Below are positions 34,190 to 43,906 of a stretch of DNA of 64,000 bases, piece by piece; position 1 is the first letter of the stretch, and each line of letters opens with the position of its first letter. The position numbers and the translations under genes are program-made. The notes below the pieces were generated by a model. That model saw only the letters and a list, made by a program, of their open reading frames with translations. It was not told the origin of the DNA and ran no database searches. Origin of the DNA: Welwitschia mirabilis. Taxonomy: Eukaryota; Gnetophyta; Gnetopsida; Welwitschiales. Where the stretch lies: NCBI GenBank assembly GCA_051453625.1, contig JBOZIK010000001.1, forward strand, positions 137,077,236-137,141,235, written 5' to 3'.

Positions 34190-35640
34190 TTAATAGGACA
34201 ATTCAAATGCAAGAAAAGATCATAGTCAATAAAAATCAAATTCTAAGGCACAACACAAGAAAATCTCAAGAGATTCATTAAGTTTGGATGAGATTAACCA
34301 TAAACGTTTAATGATGTCTATGAGAAAGACATCTATACATTTGAAGATGTCTATACTAAAAGTAAGCCAAAACAAAAAGAAATATATCTATTAGTTGGAA
34401 GATGTCTACACTAAAAGAATTAAAAGAAAAGACATCTAAATGTTTAAAGACGTCTATACTAAAAGTAAATCTAAATTAGAAGGAAAGACATCTATCATGA
34501 GGAGGACATCTATGCTAAACTAAAACAAGTGACAAGTGATAGTTTGTACTAGTAGAATAAAAGTGATGGTCCATTCATTTTCCAAGGATCTAGGTAAGTT
34601 TTAAATGATGAATTCATAATGCTAGATGGTTGAAGAAATAACAAGTCAAAGCTCATTGGATTCTGGACAAGTTTGTTGAAGATGTATGTCATGTTAAATA
34701 TGACTACTTGGAAGGCATCTATTAAAATTGAAGATGTCTATCTTAAAGACGTCTATAAGATTGAAGACGTCTATTTGGAAAAATGATGTAAACTAAACAT
34801 AGCTATTGGATGTTAGAAAATTACTGTTTATAGCTGTTGGATAACATTTAAACTACTTCAAACAATCATCTCCTTAGAGTAACAAACTAGATCATCTTCT
34901 AAGTATAGAAGGCAAAAAGAAAGAGATTTGAAGAACTTTTTGGAAAATAGTTTTGGGAATTATATAGGCTGAAATATCTTGAACTTGATTGAAGAGCAAT
35001 CACAATGAAGACATCTAATGATTATATGCTTATCCACTACTTATACTTCGATATTTGAATTCCCGGATGACTACATTAAAGAAGAACTCAAGTAACAACA
35101 CTTGAGACATCATTTAAAGATTGTTCTTCTCACATTTTAGTTTTTGATACTTCTTTATTGGACTATCAGAATTATTAAATCATTTAATTCCAAGTCCAAA
35201 ATAATTATTATCAATCTCTCTTTGTAGGATCCCTTGCTTAAGGATCCCAAGGTGTAAGGCAATCCTTGTAGGGGTGTGCTTCTTAATATTGGATAAGTGC
35301 TTAAGAGCACTTCTAGGAATTGACTTGCTAAATTCCCTAAGGAGAAGAGAGTGCTACCTTGAGAGAAGAATCTTATTTGGTTGTAATATTAGTGTTGTGA
35401 CTAACACGATCCCAACTGAAAACTTGGGAATCCTTGAAAAGAAAAGAAAGGGCCTTCAATCATTCATTCCCTTGGTGTTTAGGCACTAGCAAAGATCCTC
35501 TCTTATTTTTATGTAATTTTTATAAAGGATCTATATCAAAAGACAGACATCAAGATAGAAGAACTTATCTTGGATATAAGGAATATTTTTGTAAGATTGT
35601 AGAGAAGACAAACATCCATTTCATCTTATAGTATAGCTTG
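34190..35640 (+). repeat. Repeat R, copy 1 (LTR-like)
   Basis: This copy aligns with 35888-36596 and, beyond the Athila-like insertion, with 51054-51940. It opens with a zone rich in GACGTC and its decayed forms. A leader-like zone follows, with paired phrases such as CAATCTCTCTTTGTAGGATCC and TTAAGGATCCCAAGG (about 35213-35250). The latter zone resembles the U5/leader of long plant copia LTRs. R may therefore be the LTR of a SIRE-like element, but no PBS or internal region was read. A possible ATG-started piece lies after it at 35705. Confidence 0.6.
34313..34771 (+). promoter_or_regulatory. Array of GACGTC-type hexamers in R copy 1
   Basis: GACGTC occurs at 34449, 34748 and about 34766. 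GATGTC occurs at 34313, 34346, 34401 and 34733, and GACATC at 34328, 34431, 34487 and 34505. The last two forms each differ from GACGTC by the single transition expected of a deaminated CpG. GACGTC has an ACGT core of the kind bound by plant bZIP factors. A role as LTR enhancer is inferred. Confidence 0.5.
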
Positions 35641-35887
35641 GGTAGTCATGATTCCACATGTATAAAATATGGCCTTTGTTATCCACAATTTTTCTAGTGT
35701 TTATCATGGATAATACATCACCAAGATTATGATGGATCTTCAGGAATCACAAATGTGATTCTTATCAAGAATCATCTTTGTCATACTNNNNNNNNNNNNN
35801 NNNNNNNNNNNNNNNNNNNNNNNNNNNNNNNNNNNNNNNNNNNNNNNNNNNNNNNNNNNNNNNNNNNNNNNNNNNNNNNNNNNNNNN

Positions 35888-36596
35888 AGTGTTAAAGGTA
35901 TCTAAGATATTAACATTTATATATTTAAAGACATCTATACTAAAAGTAAGCCTAAAATACATCTACACTAAAGTGAGCCTAAATCAAAAGGAAATATATC
36001 TACATGTTTGAATATGTCTACACTAAAAGTGAACTTTAAGTAGAAGGAAAGACATCTATCATGAGGAAGATGTCTTTGTTAAATGAAAAGAGGTAACAAG
36101 TATAGTTTATGCTAGTAGGATGAAAGTATAAGCCCACTCATCTTCCATAAATCTAGACAAGTTTTATGTGATGAATTCATGACGCCAAATAGTTAGAAAA
36201 ACAGTAGTTCAATTCTTCTTCAAATTTGGAAAAAGTTTTTAAAGACATCTATCATGTTAAAGATGTCTTTAAGAAGGACATATATCAAAATTAAAGACAT
36301 CTATTTGAAAGAAATGGATGAGACTAAAGATGTATATCCAAAAAAGTGACGTATAATAAGAATAATCATTTGATGTTAAAAACTAGTTTTTATAATCATT
36401 AATCTTCAAGATACTTTAAATGGTTATTGCCTTAGGGTAGTAGACTAAATTACCTTATAAGTATAAAAGGAAAAAACCAAAAGATTTGAAGGACTTTTGT
36501 TAAATCAATTTTTGGAACTCTATATTGAAATCTCTTAAACTTGATGGAATTACACTTACACTAAAGAAATCTAATGATCCTATGCTTATATATTAT
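35888..36596 (+). repeat. Repeat R, copy 2, left part
   Basis: It begins inside the gap at 35788 and matches R copy 1 from about 34290 to 35040, including the GACATC/GATGTC array and the AAGACATCTAATGATTATATGC phrase (here AGAAATCTAATGATCCTATGC). It is broken at 36596 by the 5' LTR of the Athila-like element and resumes at 51049 or after. Confidence 0.8.
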
Positions 36597-37561
36597 TGAT
36601 GAGTAAAGATAATGATGTAAATTTTTCTTATTAATAAAATGTTTTTGTCCTTATAATTATATATTTTAGATGGTATTCAATATTTCTCTTTAGTACTTAT
36701 GTTAATGTAGTAGTTAGTTAATAGATTAGTTAACTAGTATGTTAGTAGGTTAGCATATAGAGTTCTATCATTATGTTGTAGATAGAAAATGCCATTTGGC
36801 ATGAAGATGAAAAAGAAGATTAAGGTGGCAAAAATACAATAACAACTTCAACCATAAACATATTCTTTAGAAAGAAAAAATGAAAATGGAAAAATATAAA
36901 GGGCTAAAGGGTATAAAAAGGGGATTACCATGGAGAAGGAAGATCTTTTGGGAAAAAGGCTCTAGAAATAGTACTAATCAAGAGGTTAAATGAAAGATTT
37001 AAACATCCTAAAAAGGATGTAGCAGTGTCTCTAATGTTCTGATATTAGCTGCAAAGGAAAACACAAATTTATTAGTACATTTTTGTGTAATGTTCTAGTA
37101 TTTTAATATAAAGCTGAAAAGCTAATATTTTGAGTAGTATTGTAAACGTGTTTTATTACTTTAAAAACTAATATTATTTTTTTTACTTCATACCATTTGT
37201 GTAGTTGAATACAAATTAGGATAATTAAGAATACTTATAAATAAGTATTATTTAGCATCTAATGAAACTCCTATTATGTTCTTCTAATTTCTTCATTTCC
37301 CATAATGTAATATATGTATATAGTAAACTTTATTAATTATTAAACTAACTAGTTCAAGTACCTTTATCATAAGTTTATCTTGATGATACATTTTAAACTA
37401 AACGCTTGAAGTGTTAGTGGACTTAACTAATTATTTAGTAAATCTATGATTTTAATTTAATGGTTTAAGCTTATTTCAAATTAATAATATTATATTTTTA
37501 TACATTTTTAACATGATTTATTAGTATTTTCTACATATGTTTTAGAGTATAAGATTTATCA
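36597..37561 (+). repeat. 5' LTR of the Athila-like element
   Basis: 965 bp, starting TGATGAGTAAAG and ending TTTATCA. It matches 50092-51048 along its length, for example AAAATGCCATTTGG and TTTTGTGTAATGTT in both. A TATA box lies at 36911. Confidence 0.9.
36911..36920 (+). promoter_or_regulatory. TATA box of the Athila-like LTR
   Basis: GTATAAAAAG in the 5' LTR. The 3' LTR has GTATAAGAAG at the same place, about 50405. It is the likely start signal for element RNA. Confidence 0.6.
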
Positions 37562-37578
37562 TTTTGGTGCTAGAAGGA
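37562..37578 (+). other. Primer-binding site of the Athila-like element
   Basis: TTTTGGTGCTAGAAGGA follows the LTR end TCA. Many gypsy elements have TTTGGCGCC or TTTGGCGCT here, so GGTGC looks like a decayed GGCGC. I do not assign the tRNA. Confidence 0.6.
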
Positions 37579-37716
37579 GTGCTATCCTAAAGCCAACTAG
37601 TAGAGATGAAGAAGTCAATAATCCAACAAGATAGTTAAGGAAAATAATAGGATGAGAGAGGTAGGTTTTTTAAAAACCTTGACAAATATGATTTGGATGA
37701 GTAGACTAGAAGTAGG

Positions 37717-39430
37717 ATGAAAATAGAAATAGAAGAGGAAGATTATATTATGGAGGAAACCACTATTGAAAATACTATAAAAGAACAAGTCTTTCCTAAA
37801 TTAGTGAGTGAAATAGAATAGTAGTTACTTACTCTTCAGCAATTACCTATCACTCAAGAAGAATCTTTCCAAATATCTAAGATAAATAAACTTGAAAAGA
37901 AATATATAGTAAGATGCTATTAGGAAGATGATGGAGATTCAAGACATTTGAATTGTGAAAATCATTAGCTATAAGATTTAAGTCCTATTAATCCTACAAC
38001 CTTAGAATAACTAAAAAAAGTAAGAAATCTAAAAATAATATCAATAACCACTTTTGAGGATAAGAAATTAGAAGAACCTCTATTACATTTAGGTTTATTT
38101 GATGCCTCCTATAAAGTAAATTATCTTGATTTAGAATTCAAATTCCTGAGCTAATTTTCTTTTTCTTTAAAAAAGGATGCTTAGTTATGGTATCATAGAA
38201 ATCCTAATTATGATTTTAGTTTATAAGGAACTCTTGGGAATTATTTATTAAATAAATTCTAACCTATAATAATAGGTGAATATTTAAGATAGCAAATTTT
38301 GAATATTAAATAGAAAGATAATTGAAGGTTTAATGAGTTCATGAATAGATATAATATTAGCTAAATGTCCTAGCCATGGACTTGTAGCTAGAGAATGACT
38401 CAAGGCTTCATTGAGAGGATTAGAGAGTCAAACTTTGAAGGAATTAAATCTACTTTATAGGGGAAGCATTAAGACAAAGAATGTTTAAGAGGTAGGAGAA
38501 GCTATTACTTAGTTTTATAAATGAGTGAAGGATGAGGTTAAAAAAGTAAAAAGAAGAAAAGAATAAATAAGGTATTTACCAAAGAAGTAGATGATAGTAT
38601 GTATAATTCAAAGCATATAAATCTTATAAAAGAAGTAGCTAAAAATTTTCCTAATAGTATGGTGGAAAAATTTGATTAGCTAGCTATACAACACTTTAAA
38701 GAGAAAGAAAAACCTATATGCAAACACTGTGAAGAAGATCATCATAAAAGAATGGAATATCCATAAATGAAAAAGTTTGTTCATTAGTTGAATGTTAATA
38801 AATTAGATTTAAATATAGAAAATCAACCTTAAGTAAATAAAAAAACCATATCCTTACCGAAGCAGAAAATGGAAGGATAAGTTAGAGAAGCCTTTACAAA
38901 AGTATGTAAATTATAAAAGGCAAGAGAAATATGATTATTATAGGAATTGAAGAAACAAATATTTAAAAGGAATGAAAGAAAAATGAGAGGTAAAGAAGAA
39001 AGAGGAAAAAATTCTTGCTTAATCTCAACCAAATTCATGGAAAGAAACAAGTAAAGTAGTAACTACTAGAATTGGAAAAGAGATGGTGATAGATAAATAC
39101 TAAGGCAAGATAATAAATTTGAATAAATTTCTAGTTGATGAAGGAATATATATGTGGAAGAAAGTAATAGTTGATGAATTAGTTGATCATCTACCTTTTT
39201 CAATGAGAAGTAAATAAATAGAACATTAAAAAATTAAAAGGACAATAGAATATTTAATAAAAGTTTTAAAAGATACAATAATATGATTACCTCTTTTGAA
39301 ATTACTAAAAGATATATCTATGTATTAGAAGAAAATTAAAAGAATGTGCTTAAAGCAAAGGAACAAAAATGAAAGTAAGAAGAAAAAATAAATCGAGATG
39401 ATGAAGAAAGATTAAGTTTATTGAGCTTTC
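37717..39430 (+). pseudogene. Athila-like gag
   Basis: A frame opens at ATG 37717 (MKIEIEEEDYIMEE) and can be followed to about 38530 without a frameshift, although about 18 stops interrupt it. All but one are TAA or TAG; the exception is a TGA before Arg-Phe in the phrase DN*RFNE. The core reads KVNYLDLEFKFLS, FSFSLKKDA, LWYHRNPN (38100-38212), then ILNIK.KDN.RFNEFMNRYN, as in retrotransposon gag. A CKHCEEDHH cysteine-histidine remnant lies at 38722-38750. Gag forms the particle. The 38800-39430 part is Lys/Glu-rich with frame changes. Confidence 0.75.
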
Positions 39431-39439
39431 ATCCAAGTT

Positions 39440-39720
39440 CTTTAAAATAAACAACATGAAAATTATAGTGATCCAAGAAAACCTATGATAGACATAAAAA
39501 TTAATGGAAAGATCAAAGTAAAAGAACTTGTGAATTTAGGAGTAAGTGTTAATGTGATGGCATACAAGACTTATGAGGAATTGGAAAAGTCAAAATTAAT
39601 ATCTTATAAAAACAAAACTGTACTAGGTAGATGGATCAATAATAACATGAGGAGGAATTCTAAAAGATATACCCCTCAAACTCGAGGGATCTATCTATTT
39701 ACTTAGGCAGATACCCATGC
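39440..39720 (+). pseudogene. Athila-like aspartic protease
   Basis: The 74-codon frame at 39485-39706 contains VKELVNLGVSVNVMAYKTYEEL. The family box is an Asp-Leu-Gly-Ala-Ser stretch followed by Val-Asn-Leu-Met. Here the catalytic Asp is Asn, explained by one G-to-A change, so the enzyme would be dead even without the stops. Confidence 0.7.
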
Positions 39721-40109
39721 AATAACTCTAAACACCTTGGATAGCTATTGTAGCTGCTACTATTTATCTAGAAAATGGGTAATGGAAATCAGTTTAGAAG
39801 ATCTTAAGAAAGAGATTAATTTATCTAATGCAGCAGTTATAGAGGAGATGATGCATAATACAAGAGCTAAATTTAATGTAATTCTTAGAGATTAGTATTA
39901 TGTTAAATAAGAAAAATAAAGAAAAGTAAAGAAACTTTGACATCTTAAGAAATATAAAAGCCTTCACTTAAGAAAGGATCAAAGTATATTAAAGTATCTC
40001 CAAATAGACCTTTAATTATAAATAGTTCTTTAAATCTTTCTCAAAAAAGGAAGCTTGAAAGAATGATGATCAAAAGAAAATGAACTTTTGTTTGGAATCA
40101 TACTGATAT

Positions 40110-40960
40110 TAAAGGAATAGATCTAAAATTGTATCAATATAAAATTTCTTTAAATACTTATATTAAAATAAGTACGTAGTCAGAAAGAAGATGCAATCCA
40201 CATATGCAAGAAATAATTAGACAAGAAATTTCTAAAATCTTGAATATTGGATTCATTTATCCTATGTCTGATTTAGAATGGATTGGTCCTATTACAGTAG
40301 TACCAAAGAAAGGAAATAAATGAAGAGTATGCATAGATTTTTAAATGTTAAATACAATAGCTTATAAAGATCGCTTTTCTCTTTCATTTACAGAATAAGT
40401 TTTAAAAAGAGTATTTGGCAATCAATACTATAGTTTTTTTGAGGGATATAGTGAATATAATCAAGTTTTAATAGCTTTAAAGGATTAAGCCAAGACAACT
40501 TTTACTTGTCATTAGGGTACTTATGCTTATAAAGTATTACCATTTAGGTTATGTAATACCGTTACTACCTTTCAAAGGTTAGTAAATAGTATTTTTCAAG
40601 ATATGAAAAGAAGATCTATTGAAGTATTTATTGATGATCTCTTAACTTTGAAAATAATTTTGATGAATCACTTGATAAATTAAAATTAGTTTTAAAAATA
40701 TCTAAAGAAAAATAGTAAAAACTTTGCTAGTTAAAAAGTAATCTTATGATGATAGAAGACATAGTTTTGGAATATAAAATATCTTAAAAGGAGACTGAGA
40801 CTAATGAATAAAAAATTAAAGTTATAAAAGATAATTTAGCCCCAACTAAACTAAAAGGATTAATATCTTTCTAATAACATGTTAGATATTATAGAAAAAT
40901 TATATATAACTTTAGTAAAATTACTAAACCTTTGAGTAAATTTTGGACTAATGAATGTCA
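40110..40960 (+). pseudogene. Athila-like reverse transcriptase
   Basis: It reads in order IRQEISKILNIGFIYP (about 40215), ITVVPKKGNK, then a TGA where relatives have Trp, then RVCIDF, a TAA at a usual Gln, MLNTIAYKDRF and FTE, another TAA at a usual Gln, VLKRVF. FFEGYSEYNQVLIA follows (the usual Asp is Glu), then LKD, TAA at a usual Gln, AKTTFTC, and TFQRLVNSIFQDM. The FIDD catalytic box is intact at 40627-40638. The connection domain continues to 40960 with frame changes. Confidence 0.88.
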
Positions 40961-41041
40961 AAGTACCTACTAAACTTTAAATGATAAACTTTTATCAGTG
41001 CCTATTTATAAGAGCCTAATTGGAAAAGACCATTTTAAATT

Positions 41042-41383
41042 ATGAATGATGCATCTAGTCATGTAATGGGAGCTATTTTTGGGAAAAAAGATGAAAATAA
41101 TAAATCATACGCTATTGCCTATATTAGTAAGAACTTTAAAATAGCTCAACATAATTACATAGTAACTGAGAAAGCTTTGTTAGCAGTAGTAATGGAATTA
41201 GAAAAATCTAGACATTATATTTTAGGTTACAAATTAAAATTTCATCTAGTCCATAGTGCTATTAGATTTTTGATGAATAAAAAAGAAGCTAATTCAAGAA
41301 TTATGAAATGGATATTATTAATGTAAGAATTTGACTTAAAAATTATTAACAAAAGAGGGATAAAAAATGTAGTAGCAGATCAT
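41042..41383 (+). pseudogene. Athila-like RNase H
   Basis: An open stretch of 94 codons (41042-41326) with DASSHVMGAIFGKK, YISKNFKIAQHNY, TEKALLAVVMELEKSRHYIL and HSAIRFLMNKKEA, then a TAA at a Gln position and EFDLKIINKRGIKNVVADH. The DAS and TEK residues of the active site are kept. It is the longest undamaged coding piece in the element. A 100 N gap follows, and the last 43 bases are repeated after it. Confidence 0.88.
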
Positions 41384-41483
41384 NNNNNNNNNNNNNNNNN
41401 NNNNNNNNNNNNNNNNNNNNNNNNNNNNNNNNNNNNNNNNNNNNNNNNNNNNNNNNNNNNNNNNNNNNNNNNNNNNNNNNNNN

Positions 41484-42480
41484 TTAAAAATTATTAACAA
41501 AAGAGGGATAAAAAATGTAGTATCAGATCATCTCTCAAGATTAGAATTTCCTGTTGAAGAATAAATAAATATAAGAGATGAATTTTTCCAAATGAACATT
41601 TCTTTCAAGTTAAAAATAGTTCATAGTATGATGACATAGAAAATCTTATTATAAGTAAGAAATTACCATCTTTTATGAATGATTATCAAAGAAAAAAATT
41701 GTTAAAATAATCTAGAAACTACATATGACATGATAAGATGTTATTTAAAAGATGTAAAGATCATGTTATTAGACATGTATGGAAGAGAATTTGTAGAAAG
41801 TAAATTCTAAAGAAAGCTCATGGGGAAGAAGGAGAAGAATATTATAATGTAAGAAGAATGAGGATAAAAATTATTCATATGGGATATTACTAGCTTACAA
41901 TATTTAAAAATTCAAATGCTTATGTTCAAAGTTGTGATAAGTGTTAAAGAGAGGGGGCCTTTAATTAAAAATTACAAATTCCACAAGAATGGATTTAGTA
42001 AATTGAACCTTTTGATGTCTAGAGAATAGATTTCATTGGATCTATTAAAAAGAATATATTTTGATTTGCATTGATTATTTGACTATGTGAGCTAAGGTTA
42101 AGGCTATATCTCACTATTCTTTCCAAATTGTAGTTATCTTTTTTCTTAGGAATATTATCTATTAGTTTGGAGCTCCTTGAAGTCTTATATCTAATAGAAA
42201 AACTCATTTTACAAGTAAATTTTCAAGAAACTCTTAACTAAACATGGAATCCATCACAGATTCTCTACTGTCTATCAGTCACAATCTAATAGCCAAGTTG
42301 AAGTGGCTAATAAAGAAATTAATGGAATATTAATAAAAGTCATAAATACTAAGAAAACAAAATGATCTAAAAAATTAAATAAAGCTTTATGGGTTTAAAG
42401 AATAACTTAGAAATAGAGCACAAGAATTACACCATATAAATTGGTCTATGAAGAAAGAGATATTTTGCTAATTGAATTTA
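41484..42480 (+). pseudogene. Athila-like integrase
   Basis: After a duplicated RNase H tail (KIINKRGIKNVVSDHLSRL), the integrase zinc domain reads KAHGEEGEEYY, IIHMGYYQLTIFKNSNAYV and SCDKC (41810-41946), keeping the Cys pair. The core begins EPFDV, stop, RIDFIGSI (42007-42045). Further pieces (FGAP near 42165, HRFSTVYQSQSNSQ near 42255-42290 in another frame) follow. The integrase inserts the DNA copy. Several frameshifts and stops break it. Confidence 0.8.
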
Positions 42481-42942
42481 GAATAAAAATCTTTAAATTA
42501 GTTAAAGAACTAAAGTATAATTTTAATATAGCTCAAAAAGAATATTTTAAAAAATATGAATATTTTGAATAAAAATAACAAAGAAGACCTTTTATGCAAA
42601 GAACTTATACAACAAAAACTAAAATATATCATGATAATAAAATTAAAAACTAACTTTTAATATAAGAGACTCTATACTAATCTATGATCATAGAAAGATT
42701 CATTTAAAATAGAAATATAAACAAAATTGGTTAGGGTCTTATACCATGATAAAAATTTTGAGAAATGGAATTATAAAGATATATGGCCTTGATGAAAAGA
42801 TAACTTACCAAGTAAATGGATAAATATTGGAAATATATAATAATCATAAATCTTTATTAGGTTAGTTAGGAAAGTCTTATAAAGTAGAAAGGATACTTCC
42901 ACTCCATTTATAAGTATAACTAAAATGGATAATAAAAGATGT
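42481..42942 (+). pseudogene. Integrase C-terminal tail
   Basis: The phrase MIKILRNGIIKIYGLDEKI then TYQVNG (42748-42822) matches the 'V.NG' end found after the integrase of Athila-type elements. It ends near LPLHL at 42912, with the next stop, before a 964 N gap. Confidence 0.7.
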
Positions 42943-43906
42943 NNNNNNNNNNNNNNNNNNNNNNNNNNNNNNNNNNNNNNNNNNNNNNNNNNNNNNNNNN
43001 NNNNNNNNNNNNNNNNNNNNNNNNNNNNNNNNNNNNNNNNNNNNNNNNNNNNNNNNNNNNNNNNNNNNNNNNNNNNNNNNNNNNNNNNNNNNNNNNNNNN
43101 NNNNNNNNNNNNNNNNNNNNNNNNNNNNNNNNNNNNNNNNNNNNNNNNNNNNNNNNNNNNNNNNNNNNNNNNNNNNNNNNNNNNNNNNNNNNNNNNNNNN
43201 NNNNNNNNNNNNNNNNNNNNNNNNNNNNNNNNNNNNNNNNNNNNNNNNNNNNNNNNNNNNNNNNNNNNNNNNNNNNNNNNNNNNNNNNNNNNNNNNNNNN
43301 NNNNNNNNNNNNNNNNNNNNNNNNNNNNNNNNNNNNNNNNNNNNNNNNNNNNNNNNNNNNNNNNNNNNNNNNNNNNNNNNNNNNNNNNNNNNNNNNNNNN
43401 NNNNNNNNNNNNNNNNNNNNNNNNNNNNNNNNNNNNNNNNNNNNNNNNNNNNNNNNNNNNNNNNNNNNNNNNNNNNNNNNNNNNNNNNNNNNNNNNNNNN
43501 NNNNNNNNNNNNNNNNNNNNNNNNNNNNNNNNNNNNNNNNNNNNNNNNNNNNNNNNNNNNNNNNNNNNNNNNNNNNNNNNNNNNNNNNNNNNNNNNNNNN
43601 NNNNNNNNNNNNNNNNNNNNNNNNNNNNNNNNNNNNNNNNNNNNNNNNNNNNNNNNNNNNNNNNNNNNNNNNNNNNNNNNNNNNNNNNNNNNNNNNNNNN
43701 NNNNNNNNNNNNNNNNNNNNNNNNNNNNNNNNNNNNNNNNNNNNNNNNNNNNNNNNNNNNNNNNNNNNNNNNNNNNNNNNNNNNNNNNNNNNNNNNNNNN
43801 NNNNNNNNNNNNNNNNNNNNNNNNNNNNNNNNNNNNNNNNNNNNNNNNNNNNNNNNNNNNNNNNNNNNNNNNNNNNNNNNNNNNNNNNNNNNNNNNNNNN
43901 NNNNNN
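42943..43906. other. Assembly gap, 964 N
   Basis: Missing sequence downstream of pol in the Athila-like element. Any open frames drawn through it are artefacts. Confidence 0.95.

Noticed and set aside
37717-42480. Reassigned genetic code with TAA/TAG read as Gln
   Set aside because: CAA and CAG are also used in the same frames, TGA replaces Trp at family positions, and non-coding sites (primer sites, LTR ends, GACGTC motifs) show the same C-to-T changes. Deamination explains all of it.
37562-42942. Endogenous plant pararetrovirus
   Set aside because: The RT and RNase H order alone could fit, but paired LTRs, a target duplication, an integrase zinc domain and an integrase tail identify an LTR retrotransposon.
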